From NCBI GenBank assembly GCA_030248225.1, contig JASANE010011810.1, positions 1 to 64,000 of the forward strand: 64,000 nucleotides of DNA, given 5' to 3'. Source of the stretch: Trileptium ribeirensis (lineage: Eukaryota; Nematoda; Enoplea; Enoplida; Thoracostomopsidae). Every line of letters begins with the position of its first letter. Position 1 is the first letter of the stretch. Positions 25,055-37,500 of this stretch are shown piece by piece. The notes below the pieces were generated by a model. It was given only the letters and a program-made list of their open reading frames with translations, had not been told where the DNA came from and ran no database searches. Position numbers and translations under genes: made by a program.

Positions 25055-27223
25055 GTCTCAATTTGTCATATTTAAACTTGCAGGATGACGGGGATTGGCC
25101 AGATAACATTGGCCAACAACGTGCAAGCATCTTCAATTTGTAATTATAATCTGTATACGTTGGTGCTAAATATTTTACTCAAATTTACGTAGGGGGCTAT
25201 GACTTATGCATCAGTTTTATGTCATTCGATGAAAAACTGTCGGAAGGAAACATCATTCAGAGTATTATGTGCATTGAGTACCACAGCGCAAATTTTTACA
25301 AGAATTGTGCTAAAACACACCGAAAAACGCATATTTACTATAATTTTATGAATCGCAATATACGCGATGTTTCAGTTGGCGTTACCAAACAATTAGTAAT
25401 TGCTACATGTTTATATTTTATGCCGGATTTGTACCACAGCTAGCCACATAAAGCAAAAGTGCTGCTTCCAACCCAACAGCCGGAGATCATGATAAGCACC
25501 TAGTCATGGCATGTCTAAAAAATTCCACTGTTATGTTTAAAAAGTGTTAAAGTAAAATACATATTAGTAGGATTCGTAGGAATACAGAAAATTTAGCATT
25601 GATTGTATCACGGAATATTTGTATATAGGAGTTTTTTGTGCATTAGCTCTGCCAATGCACACCACCCAATGACGGCATGTTCTGGTTTGTTGAAAAGGTG
25701 TAAAGAATATTGCCCTACGATTGGCCTCCGAAATGCTATGTTTAATAATTCGGAACCGCTTACTAAATTCCAATTCACTAGATAGCAGTACGTCACACTA
25801 CAAGACAAAATGTGGTTTACAAATATCAGGTAATTCGTTCGCGTACAAACCGAGTTTATGTTATTACATATAATAATCCCACAAAATTTACTATGGCTTT
25901 GGAAAGGTATGATTTGTCCGCGACATTATTTCGAAAATTAATCAAGATTCTGGATGCGCATCGTTTAAAATACAATACGGTACTACGGAACGAAACAGGA
26001 ATAAATTCATTAAATTACTCCAAACCATTTAGACACAAGTCCAGATGTCGCCTCGAATGACAACAAAATTATGTTAGATGATGTTATTAATAAAAGAGTG
26101 AGTTTGCGGTATTCGCTCTAATTCAAAACGCATCCCTGATTCAAACATGTGCATCGCACCACGTTTCTACTAAGCACAGCTGTTAGTGTACACTTACGTG
26201 CTCTCCAGATTTGCAACAACAATTTAGTTATTTCTTCTTAAATACAATAATTAAATCTGATAAGTTTTAAATACATATCTGGTATATTTTAAGTAAAGAA
26301 AACAATCAGCCTTTACGGTATTAGAAGATCGTGTCCTTTCAGGAATTAAGTATGTATATTATACACTTGCACACCAGCTCCAATTGCTTTGATGTGGCTG
26401 CACTCAAACCTTACATTCAAAGAATGTACTTTCAAGGTTCAAATTTCATGTTACCAAAAAATATCTCTACTGTTTTACAGATTTTATACACTAACAACGT
26501 CGTAACTGATCAAGCAAACAGTGAAACAGCGGCAAAATTTTAAATGCATTATTGAAATCTAAATTAAAAATGACAAAATAAAAAGTATATAAACGCAAAG
26601 GCTCAATATTACATAGGCTCCTCTTATTTAGAATTTAACCATGCTCGAAAATAAATATAATAGATTAACATTTTGTATTATTCCGCTTAAATGAGATGTC
26701 AGGTACCGGGCCATGGACAAGTGCCAACAAATATCGAAATATACGAATAGTGAATTCAGATTATGTTATTGTAATTTGGAGCACAAATCAGCTTAGGTGT
26801 AAAAGCTTCAGGCAAACAAAAAAAAATCGGCGCTGGGTTTAAAAGCGCCACACAAACAAAATGAATTATCTTATGAACACCGCAACTCTTAAAGAATTAT
26901 TCTTTCGGCGCGGGTCCACCGAGCGAAATAACAGTTTAAGCACATACATGTACAGTTTTTCCACTTCGTTTGTAACATGGCAACACTTTCTGATTTAATG
27001 GAATTCGATTTCGTATCAGTCGAAAAATATTCTGCATTCATAATCGTCAAATTTATGAGGCTGGTCCAACATTTGCCAATGCTACGATTTGTGTCAGGTT
27101 AGCAGACGAACCGCAATTGAAGATTAAGATGAGGAAGACGGAAGAAAACAAATCTGACGTTCTCAAATCAATGATTATTCAGTATAATTGCAAAATTTAT
27201 CAAGCCTTAATTATTGCCCTTAC
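25055..27223. other. large receptor intron, end nearest Ig4
   Basis: AT-rich, with no exon recognised. Several frames of 60-82 codons (25219-25443, 25812-26060, 26331-26543) lack any domain. Confidence 0.4.
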
Positions 27224-27347
27224 CAGATTCTTGAACAATAAGCTGAGCTGTTGCCTGTATCGAACCGGCGCTATTTTCAGCTAAACACTGATAAATCCCT
27301 GCATCAGACGTGACCAGGCCAAGAATTCGCAGCGTGTTGCCTTCCAT
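27224..27347 (-). CDS. DCC: DCC/neogenin-like receptor exon: C-terminal half of Ig domain 4
   Basis: The 124-nt exon has an acceptor TATTTGAG before the ATG at 27347-27345 and a donor CTG|GTAAGG after c27224. It reads [19 protein letters not shown], then [20 protein letters not shown], then ES. DCC Ig4 has GSNLRILGVVKSDEGFYQC then VAENEAGNAQTSAQLIV at the same place. The Asp-x-Gly-x-Tyr-x-Cys motif supplies the second Ig disulphide cysteine. The first Met is internal, not a start. Confidence 0.92.
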
Positions 27348-28545
27348 CTCAAATAAAAACAGTGTTGAACATAACAAAAAGCTTCGTAAACCATACCACA
27401 AAGTTTCACATAAAAAGTTATTTTCAGTCCAAATGTAAAACACGCAAGAGCATAGCGAGAAGATCATTGGGGTAAGAAACTCACTTTTGAATATCAGTGG
27501 AAATTACTGCATCCAAGCAAAGCGCTTCACCACATACAGTACTCACCATCAAAATAGTGATCGAGACTACTTCTTGGATAAATTTTGTTCAAAAATGTTC
27601 ATTCGTTTGAAACGCGAAAATCCTTCCTGGCGACTATTATTTGTACAGTTATCAGCACTTGAGCGAATAACCAATGTATTTGTGCCGATCGCGCATGTAC
27701 AAGACAAAAAGCATTTTCGGTAAGTAATCCACGTGGCAAAACACACTGATTTAATACAGCGTAACTGAATAAACAAAAAATTAAGTATTGCAATGCATTC
27801 TGTTTGATTGTGGTTAAAGATATTTCTCACTGGAATATTCTAAGCTACAACGATATCCATACCACGAGTACAAGCCCTAAAACTGCATCACAGAAGTATA
27901 GAAGAACCAAAATGAGAATGCGAACCGCATTGTCCTTGGACTTAGAACGGTGTCCAGCATGATTTGTTTTGTTAGATATTCCCGTTACACACTAGGTTAA
28001 GATTAATTTTGCGCTATGAAGGAACAACGAAAGACACACAGTATTCGTCAGAAATAGCTGCTATTCGTTCCATGTTAGCTCTACGTTCGTTCGGTGTTCG
28101 ATCAGAAAAAATGAATTTTGTTCGAAAAGTGTTTGATATCTGTTTGAAATTCTCAGCGAACTTTTTTAAACTTTGTTTGACTGTTTGGCACTTCATCGAA
28201 ACCGACATAAGTTAGTTCCGTTCGATGGTCGCTCGCTCGCAACTTGACAGTTCTTTCTGGCAAGTTTAGTACTACTATAATTTTCAGGAAATATTTCAAC
28301 ACTTCTAAAACTGACCCGAATTTCTTCCTTAGTTTTTTCATATTCAGATTATGACTCGATGTAGACAATGCAAACGGCAATATCCACAACTTGTACGTTA
28401 TGACAATTTCGTTACGTCAATGACGTAATGTATTAATGTCCTAGTGCTATAACTTGAATATTTGGCAGAGAGTTGAAAAAAGGCAATAATATATCAAACT
28501 GAGTCCTCCATATCTCGATAGCTGCCAGATAGGGCTTAGTCAAAC
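27348..28545. other. receptor intron, no features
   Basis: A 1.2-kb intron splitting Ig4. Overlapping short frames on both strands (27487-27830, 28009-28389) have no domain. Confidence 0.5.
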
Positions 28546-28694
28546 CTGGAAATATTGAGTTGGAGTCAGAGTTTCACCGTCTTTAAGCCATGCGATGGAC
28601 GGACCAGGCCTTCCAGTTACCGCACACACAAAACTGACGTCATCCGCTTCAGTAGCCACCAATGATTTAGGACGATCGACGAATGTCGGTGGAA
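28546..28694 (-). CDS. DCC: DCC/neogenin-like receptor exon: N-terminal half of Ig domain 4
   Basis: The 149-nt exon has an acceptor TATTGTAG before a28694 and a donor CCAG|GTTTGA after c28546. It reads PPTFVDRPKSLVATEADDV, then SFVCAVTGRPGPSIAWLKDG, then ETLTPTQYFQ. DCC Ig4 begins PPWFLNHPSNLYAYESMDI and has GKPVPTVNWMKNG and DYFQ at matching positions. The first Ig cysteine and the core Trp are present. It shares its codon phase with the Ig3 exon (GTT split 1+2). Confidence 0.92.
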
Positions 28695-30477
28695 CTACAA
28701 TAGTGCAACTAATAAATTTAAATACGTCATTAATAAATTAATTAACGTTGCTCAAACAAGAACCACACTTGATCTTTATACGAATCGTTCACGTTTAACG
28801 GGAATCGAAGAATGTACTAAAACATTGCAAATAATCTTCTGTCAGGTTAACAACGTATTTTCAAAACATAGTGCAGCATTATACGAATAAACCCAATTAG
28901 TTTCCTGATTTTAGAATAAGCAGCAACCCAAAATACTCAAAAATTATCCTATAATCTTCATTCTTTAACAGAAAAATGTTTTACATTAAATTTTCCCGAA
29001 ATTGGTAAGTTTAGATTTGCAAATTAGGAAGTGGTCAGATGAATAAAATCTACAATATTTTGGTTCTTCAAAATATATTGCAGATCGTCAAGAATAAACG
29101 CTAATCCAGGTTACTGTAATAATTTAGATTTATATCTGTCAGTTTGACATAAGCATAGTACAATAATTATAATACTATCAATAATGCAAATTTTGCCATT
29201 CAGATTCCAAGCAGCAAAGTATTAGATTACTTTACAATATAACAACAAAGCCAACAATAATTGAATTCGGAGATGTAGAAGCGCTAGCTTCGCAATCGAA
29301 GAACTCTCACTAGACCGCACTATGGTGAAGAACATGGGCTTCTGTTTATTTATTTAACCAATCTGAACTTATTTATTAAACCAATATGGACGTGTGAGGG
29401 CTCATATGAAAGCTACAATACTCTAGATGTGCCTTTTAGAGCTTTTATTCCGATTTGACACACCCAGGTCCCACCACAGAGGGTCAAAGTGGGGTACCCA
29501 GGGGTACATGGCTAAAATGGGCCATTTTTGGGTCATTTTTGCTCAAACTCGAAAAACCTTGAGCCGATTTGAATCATTTTGATATCGAAATATGTGTCCT
29601 AGGAAGCTTATTTGGTATATAAATTGTTTTGGTTGGGTCCCTATGTTGCATCGTGGACTTAGCAAATGGCCAAACTTCCAAAATTTGTCGAGGTGTAGCT
29701 ATGTAACCACTCCAGCGATTGGAGCGAAGGTGCAGAGTTACTTTCGTGTCAACAGATTTAATGTAGGACCCCTGGGTCAATTGGTATTTGCGGCCAAAGT
29801 TAGGCCCGACGCCATAGTGACCTGTGACATTACTCCTAACGGTATATTAATAGATTTATGGCTCAAAATAAGTTCATATGGGTTTTCTTGCTTCGTGAAG
29901 AGGTAGTTATATCAATGGGTGAGACAAGGCGAGTGATGCGAAGGGGACGAGTGTCACGCGTTTGCAGCAAATTCTGTTTATGTTTTCTGTGCTCCTGCGC
30001 TTTTGTTAAGATTTTTATATACATTATATTACATACATTTCTGTTGTTCACGATTCGTACGCAGTTCTGAGGTAGAGTTATCCCTCCTAGGGTGCGTATT
30101 AGATATCCGACTATCAGTTTTGTTGTATCTATTCATTATTGAAAAGCAGATTAATAAATATTTTTGGTGAGTTACATCTTTGTTTCGTAACAAGAATATA
30201 TTTTTAATGAGTTGTTCCACTGTATCCTAACGTTACAGTTTTTCATTTCTCCGAATTCATACACTTGGCGAGTCGACAAGATTCTAGTTTATAATACGTT
30301 TGTATCAACATGAAATTATAGAATACCTAGTTCTGGATTTGACGATTAGAATATTACTGAATAATTGAAATAAAGTAAGTATAACGAACACAGCTCGAAT
30401 TTACGTAATTCTTATTAATTCAATACTTAATAGCAACTATGGGCACCGACAGTTACAATCACAATTAAGTGCATATA
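28695..30477. other. receptor intron, proximal half
   Basis: No exon is recognised. At 29385-29960 there is a GC-richer stretch (GGGTACCCAGGGGTACATGG and similar) that may be an unclassified repeat, with frames of 104 and 68 codons on opposite strands. Confidence 0.4.
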
Positions 30478-30700
30478 AAATCGAACGCAAACGAAATCGA
30501 ACGAAAACGCATTCGATCGATCTTCGTTTAAACAAAATTCATTAAATTAAACGCAAAGTAACATTTTTTATTAAATTATTTTTTATTTTGTCGCAATCGA
30601 AATGCGTCAAATTAATCGATTTTTGTTTAAACGATCGATGTTCGTTTAAACGCAAACGATCGAAATGGAACGAAGCTTCGATCGATTTTTGAGCACTTAA
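30478..30700. repeat. foldback-like block of CGATCG and GTTTAAAC palindromes
   Basis: Multiple TCGATCGA and CGTTTAAAC palindromes occur in about 220 bp. The left arm (CTTCGTTTAAACAAAATTCA, about 30525-30544) is roughly inverted relative to the right arm (about 30605-30640). It is an imperfect foldback repeat, and may be a MITE. Confidence 0.45.
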
Positions 30701-30744
30701 ATTCAGATTGTAACTATTATAGCTTCGTGTCAGCACAGGAATTT

Positions 30745-31110
30745 TGTAATTTTGATTATTTGTGGTCCTTCAACATTGGATTATAATTTAACGAAGATAT
30801 ACCTTTCATTTAGAATAATTTGAGCTTATTTAGAAAAAGCTATAACAAAATAATTATAGGTTTTCTTGAATAGGATTCGCTTTATATAGCAGTATTAAAG
30901 CTTTTTGTGGCCATGAGTTCTGCAGTTATACATTCTTTGTAGCCACTATTTACGAACTTTGTAGTTTTGGAGTCCTCCGGCATTGAATTATAGTGCCAAC
31001 AAAGAATTTCTACTTTTCATTTAGTACATTTTCCGCATATTTAACAAAAGCGATAAGAAAAATATAAGCATTTTCTTATATTGGACTCACTTTATACAGC
31101 AGTATTAAAC
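30745..31110. repeat. diverged tandem duplication, about 200-bp period
   Basis: 30745-30905 and 30952-31110 share the ordered strings TGTGGTCCTTCAACATT / TTGGAGTCCTCCGGCATTG, CTTTCATTTAGAA / CTTTTCATTTAGTA and TATAGCAGTATTAAA / TACAGCAGTATTAAA. The copies are clearly old. Confidence 0.6.
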
Positions 31111-32183
31111 TTCTCTCCCCACGCTTGGAAATACCCCAACCAAACCACTCGTTAAAATTCCCCCATCCATCTCTGAAAATCCCCGACTTGGCGTTAGAAC
31201 ACACTAAATAAAAAAGGCGGATTCTATTGTGAGTAGGGTTAACCAATAAAGCGTTAAAGCTCCTATACCGTCACTACCGAAAATGAATACACATTGGAAA
31301 ACAACGTGACCAAAATTATGTGGAAAAATTAAAAATTCTTCCGGTGTTTTTACACCAAAATGAATATGGCAACTTCCCACTGAGCCCCCCATATTTTAAA
31401 GTACAGTCTTCGTACCAGATTTGGGTTGTAGGTTTAATGGGTTCATGGCACTAGAATACACACCGCCGCAATAGCTCAAATAATATGGTGAAACTATAGT
31501 CTTTTTGAACAGCGAGCTATTAATACGCAAATACGGTAGAGAAAAGTTGAATCTACTTAGGCATGAATTTGCTCGACACATGTTCCCACACTGAATTTAA
31601 AATTGTGCAGATATGAACTTTAGTGCAGATACGAACTAAGCAAACTAAGCATAACATCTTTCGTTTAACGGGCAAAGCTCCGTGTTGCTGGGTGGGGCGA
31701 ATTTTTGATAAAATTTACCACAAAATAGCAAAAGCTGCAGCAGACAGAAACTTTTTTACGTCATTTCTGTTTGCACCGCTACAAGATTCGCTGCACCGGA
31801 TACACAGAGGTGAGCTTCCCAGCCGATAAAGACCTAGCGAGAATCTAGCTGATATGTTCAAAATTAAAACAGTTTGCCACAAATATGTAGTAAGTTATTA
31901 TAGTCTTCTGGAAGGCATTAGGTTAATACTTGGTAATACTTGATCAAGAATTACGAAGTAATATAGAGAGACCGACATGCAGAATCGTGTCACCAAGAAA
32001 TATTTGCTAAAGATATTTTTATTATAGCATATTGTTTTTAAGTTATAACCCGACGTTTTGAAAATACCCAAAGCACGCGAAATTTCCAACGTTTTGACTG
32101 CGTGAGTTTCTGTGCCGGAGGTGAGAGGCGATCGATAAGCCCCCAATAGTTATTATAGAAGTCTACTGCATCGCGATACTTAC
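31111..32183. other. receptor intron, distal half
   Basis: About 31255-31400 is a diverged copy of the repeat at 5680-5800. No exon is recognised. Confidence 0.4.
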
Positions 32184-32320
32184 CAATAACTTCAACGGTA
32201 GCACTCCGATCAACCGAACCATTTTCGTTGCTCGCGCGACAAGTATAGCTACCGGAGTCTGATCCACGTACTTTTTCTAAGACCAGTGTGCCGTCGCCAA
32301 TTTTGCGAACTCGCGAGCTA
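32184..32320 (-). CDS. DCC: DCC/neogenin-like receptor exon: C-terminal half of Ig domain 3
   Basis: The 137-nt exon has an acceptor TGTTGCAG before a32320 and a donor TTG|GTAAGTAT after c32184. It reads SSRVRKIGDGTLVLEKVRG, then SDSGSYTCRASNENGSVD, then RSATVEVI. Asp-Ser-Gly-Ser-Tyr-Thr-Cys is the canonical I-set Ig strand F motif. In DCC the same place holds GGSNLLISN and DDDSGMYTC. It carries one nucleotide into the Ig4 exon. Confidence 0.9.
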
Positions 32321-33154
32321 CTGCAACATACATCTCTAGTACTACTAAATCATATTGTTCTACTGGACTAAGATATTAACAATAATAGTTGTAGAACGAG
32401 ACATCGAACATAAGTTGCCCTTTTCTAACAATAGTCCTATATATTGTGATACGGTATACACCATTGTCTGTCTGAAAATTCGGCGGATGAAATATCGTTG
32501 TACCTGGCTTATTCTTTCGGTTGGGCTCGCAATGATGAATTTAATTCCGATTACACATCCTTCCAATTTCAACAGCCAATGACCGGTACTAAACGATTTA
32601 CTACAGCTACTAGTACTCGCTCTATCCTGTATACATCGATTACATAGGAACCATGTACGTAAACCACTGGCAAAGGATGTTGTAACGGATGTTGAAGATT
32701 GAACACGATTTCAGATAATAAGCGGAATGTGGAAGTGTCATAGAATTTAAGAGTTGGTATCCAAATAAAACGTTTACAATACTAAATACTCTTGCAATCA
32801 TAATTACAGTGTGATATGATTCTGATTAATTTTATTGGATGTAGCAACTTGTACTTTAAATTTATGTATTAGCATATCCGCTAACTGAATATTGAGAGGC
32901 TCGCAAATGCAAAGGAATTTAAGTTTATAGATAAATACTGCAGTAATGCACATGTTCACATATTTAACGAACAATATTATTATCGTCAGTCAGTCGTCAC
33001 GAGGCACTGTCCATTTTATGCCAAAAAGGACATGGGTAAGACCAAGAATATTACCCAAAAGCATTTTATCGTCGTTGAAATGTGTCCCTAAGTTTAACCC
33101 CAAATTTACGGCTAGCCAGAAAACTTGTTTATACTAGTAACTGTATCGAGATTG
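32321..33154. other. receptor intron, no features
   Basis: No exon is recognised. Antiparallel short frames at 32355-32582 have no domain. Confidence 0.45.
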
Positions 33155-33860
33155 CAGAGTGTAGTGAAGCCTAGCTACACCTACGCCTAGTGTGTGCACT
33201 TCCAATCAGCTCTCAACAACATACGTCGATATGCCATGTGTGGATATCATACAATACCGCACAAATTCGAACAAAACTAACACCGGCAATAACCTTTCTA
33301 TGCCCGAAAACCCCCCAAATACAAGCTATCAGCCCCTACACCCAGGACATCATAACAAAATTAGGAATTTTTGGTCGAGGAACCATACCCCGTACCCATG
33401 GAACCATGGGTAAAACAGCAAAATCAACACCGGCAATGAGTTTCGCATGCCGAAAGCCCCCAAATACAACTTTTCGGCAGCCAGGACGTCAGAACAAATT
33501 TTCGAATTGTGGGTCAAGAAACCACGACGGTGTCTTCCCTCAAACCCCACAACTGAAGCCGTATTAGAAAAACAAAAAAGGCATCGGTATTTATCACTTT
33601 ACTGTGAAATAAAACCAGAGAAAATATATCCGAAATTAAGATAACAATAACACTGCACCCGTGAAAAGTGCTCAAATGGGGTAAAACAATCATTTTGACC
33701 TCTGACCCATGGGGGCGCCGTACCTCAGTACCCATGGAACCATGGGTCGCAGAGGAAAACCTCCATCGGCGCTGAGTTTCCCATACCCGAAAATACCCTA
33801 AGTGAAACTTTTCAGCCGCCCAGGACGGCCACTTTAATCACTTTTCGACCAGATATGGAC
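33155..33860. mobile_element. dispersed repeat element, copy 1 (inverted relative to 47345-48341)
   Basis: The left end (GCAGAGTGTAGTGAAGCCTA) is followed by two internal units. Each has AACACCGGCAATRA, CCCAAATACAA, CAGGACRTCA and a palindromic CCCATGGAACCATGGG. The same order, reverse-complemented, appears at 47345-48341. The other terminus is not recognisable and the copy may be truncated on the right. It has no coding capacity that I recognise; the frames inside are repeat-derived. Confidence 0.65.
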
Positions 33861-34504
33861 TTCTTTTACAAGGAAGTTCCAATACATCCCAAACAATAAA
33901 AAATTAAAATCTCTTGAACGATCAGCGGTCATTTCTGGCAGAGACTGTTAGGTGACTTCTGTTGGAAGAACACTGTTCGGCCCCTAAAATGTATTCTTAC
34001 GCAAGACGCTGTGTCAGCGTAACCTTTTTACAGTCTATATAAAAGCAGTACTACAGGTGATGGTTGGAAACGTTTTGACGTGTCGCTCTTCTTAAAACCC
34101 GAAGTAACATGTGCGCTATGCAGTTCTTTCTGAGCCATCTTTTAAAAATTTTCTACAGAGCGAGCGTTTTAGAACCTGATGTTCTAAACAGTTCGACGAA
34201 ATTGCTCACATTTACGGCGTCTGATTTTCAATATCATTAATATTCGTTTTAGCCTGCTTGGGATAAATTATTCTGTTTATTCTGTCATGTACAGGACCAT
34301 GACACCATGCTGACGCATTTGTTGCACAAGTCAAGTTTTTTCGAACAAATAGCTACCAATATTATTAACCAAGGTGATGACCACGGTTTTGAATATGAAA
34401 TACAAAGTCTGTATACACCCGTAACATAAACAGCACTATCCGTTTGTGTATTTATGTAATCGTTATTATATTTGAAAATATGCAATACGCAGGGGCAGTG
34501 TTAG
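33861..34504. other. receptor intron, no features
   Basis: No exon is recognised. A TATATAAAAGCAG string at about 34036 could be a chance TATA-like sequence. Confidence 0.4.
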
Positions 34505-37500
34505 CGTCACCCTGAACACGAAAATTAATCACTCTAATCGACGCAGCGGATCAAATTACCTTATATGAGACTAACATAGTTTTTTCGACTTATGGACCAC
34601 TAAGCCTCATAATGGAGAGTGGCGCCGTTCTGTGGGTATTCTGATCCCCATAACTCCTTATAGAAACTTCGGAAACGAAATCAACTATAGAAGCCTAACT
34701 TTATTTTTTTAGATTTTTAGAACCCGGGCATCATATAGGAGTGGTGCCGTTCGCTGGATATTCTGACACCCACATAATTCTTTTAGGAACCTCGGAGATG
34801 AAAATTAGCCACTTCAATCGACTTAACAGATCAAATTACCTTATGTAAGACTAACTTTATTTTTTCGATTTTTGGACCGCTGAGGCTCATATTGAGAGTG
34901 GTGTCCTTCTGAAGGTACCCTGGCCCACATAACTTCTTAGCGGAACATAGAACTGAAAATAACCATTCCAATCGACTCAGCGGGTCAGATTACCTTATAT
35001 ATGAGACTAACTTCCTTTTAGCGTGGCGGCGTGGCCGAGTGGTTAGAGCGCCTGCTTCATAATCGTGAAGTCGGCAGTTCGAATCCAGTGGTGGCGCTAA
35101 TCTCCTTGGGCAAGGGACTCAGCCACAATTACTTCGTAGTACCTATGCGTTAAACAGGTACTAGACTTTGGTCTAGGCGGATAAGATGATGGGTGGTGTA
35201 ATGGGCAATCATCACGGCCAGCCTGCACACAATGCTTCGGCATAATCACCCGGAATGTCACCTAGTGCCAATTGCTTCTTTATCTTTTTATCCTTTTATC
35301 GATTTTTGTTTGGGGCATGAGGATCATATAGGAGTGGTACCGTTTCGAGTGTACCCTGTCCTTACCGCAACCTCGGAGACAAAAAGTAACCACTCCAAAC
35401 TCCAATAGACAAATTACCTTATGTTACACTAGCTTTATTTTTCGATTTGTGGACCTCGGAGGCTCATATTGGGATTGGAGCCCTTCAATGGATATTCTGA
35501 CGCCTGCATAACTTTTTATAAGAACTTCGGAGACGAAAATTGACAACTTCAATCGACTTTACGGATCAAATTACCTTATGTGAAACTAACTTTATTTTTC
35601 GATTTTTAGATACACGAGGCTCATAGGACTGGTGCCGTTGCTAGGGTACCCTGTCCGTACCAGAACCTCAGAAACGAAAATTAACCACTCCAATCGACTT
35701 AGAAGGTCAAATTACCTTATACGAGAATAACTTCATTTTTTCAATTTTTAGACCCCGAAGTCTCATATTGGGAGTGGTGCCTTTTTGTGGGTATTCTGAG
35801 GCCCACATAACTATTTTCGGAACCTCGGAGACGAACATTAACCATTTCAATCGAATCAACAGATCAAATTACCTTATGTAAGACTAACTCTATTTTTTGA
35901 TTTTTGGGCCGCGGAGGCTCATATTGAGAGTGGTGTCCTTCTGAAGGTATCCTTGCCCACATAACTCCTTAGCGGAACATAGAACCGAAAATAGATTCGA
36001 TTCCAATCGACTCAGCGGGTCAGATTACCTTACATGAGACCAACTTCCTTTTATCGATTTTTGTTTGGTGCATGAGGATCATATAGGAGTGGTACCGTTT
36101 CGAGTGTACACTGTCTTTACCGGAACCTCGGAGACAAAAAATAACCACTCCAATAGACTCAACGAATCAAATTACCTTATGTGAGACTAGCTCTATTTTT
36201 CGATTTGTGGAACCCGGAGGCTCATATTGGGATTGGTTCCCTTCTGCGGGTATTCTGATACCTGCATAACTTTTTATAACTTCGGAGGCGAAAATTAACC
36301 ACTTCAAGCGACTCAGAGGATCAAATTACCTTATGTGAAACTAACTTTATTTTTTCGATTTTTGCACACACGAGGCACATATAGGACTGGTGCCGTTGCT
36401 AGGGTACCCTGTCGGTACAAGAAGCTCAGAAACGAAAATTAACTACTCCAATCGACTTAGAGGATCAAATTACCTTATACGAGAATAACTTCAGTTTTTT
36501 CAATTTTTAGACCCCGAAGGCTCATATTGGGAGTCGTGCCTTTTTGTGGGTATTCTGAGGCCCACATAACATTTTTCGGAACCTCGGAGATGAAAATTAA
36601 CCACTTCAATCGACTCAACAGATCAAATTACCTTATGTAAGACTAACTTTATTTTTTTGATTTTTGGGCCGCGGAGGCTCATATTGGGAGTGGTGCCCTT
36701 CAGTGGGCATTCTGACGCTCCCGAAACTCTCTATATATAGGAACTTCCGAGAGAAAATTAACAAATCCAATCGACTGAGCTTGACAAATTACCTTAAGCA
36801 AGAGTAACTTTACTTTCTCGATTTTTGGACCCCTGAGACTCATATTGAGAGTGGTGTCCTTCTGAAGGTACCCTGGCCCACATAACTCTTTAGCGGAACA
36901 TAGAGCCAAAAATAACCATTCCAATCGATTCAGGGGGTCAAATTACACTATATGAGCCTAATTTCCTTTTATGGATATTTGTTTGGGACATGAAGATCAT
37001 ACAGGAGTGGTAAAGTTATGAGTGTACACTGTCTTTACCGGAACCTCGGAGACAAAAAATTACCACTCCAATAGACTCAACGAATCAAATTACCTTATGT
37101 GAGACTAGCTCTATTTTTCGATTTGTGGAACCCGGAGGCTCATATTGGGATTGGTTCCCTTCTGTGGGCATTCTGATACCTGCATAACTTTTTATAACTT
37201 CGGAGGCGAAAATTAACCACTTCAGTCGACTCAGCGGATCAAATTACCTTATGTGAAACTAACTTTATTTTTTGATTTTTGGACACACGAGGCACATATA
37301 GGACTGGTGCCGTTGCTAGGGTACCCTGTCCGTGCAAGAAGCTCAGAAACGAAAATTAACTACTCCAATCGACTTAGAGGATCAAATTACCTTATATGAG
37401 AATAACTTAATTTTTCTCAATTTTTAGACCCCCAAGGCTCATATTGGGAGTAGTGCCTTTTTGCTGGTATTCTAACACCCACATAACTCTTAGGAACCTC

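Noticed and set aside
25603..26060. Cluster of 60-82 codon frames as a small gene
   Set aside because: Frames overlap on both strands without motifs or splice signals.
34036..34060. TATATAAAAG as a core promoter
   Set aside because: No gene starts nearby on the plus strand, and such strings are expected in AT-rich introns.
35021..35098. Functional tRNA gene on the plus strand with a CAT-containing loop
   Set aside because: The A and B boxes are good, but the T stem does not pair, and a SINE body with target duplication follows.
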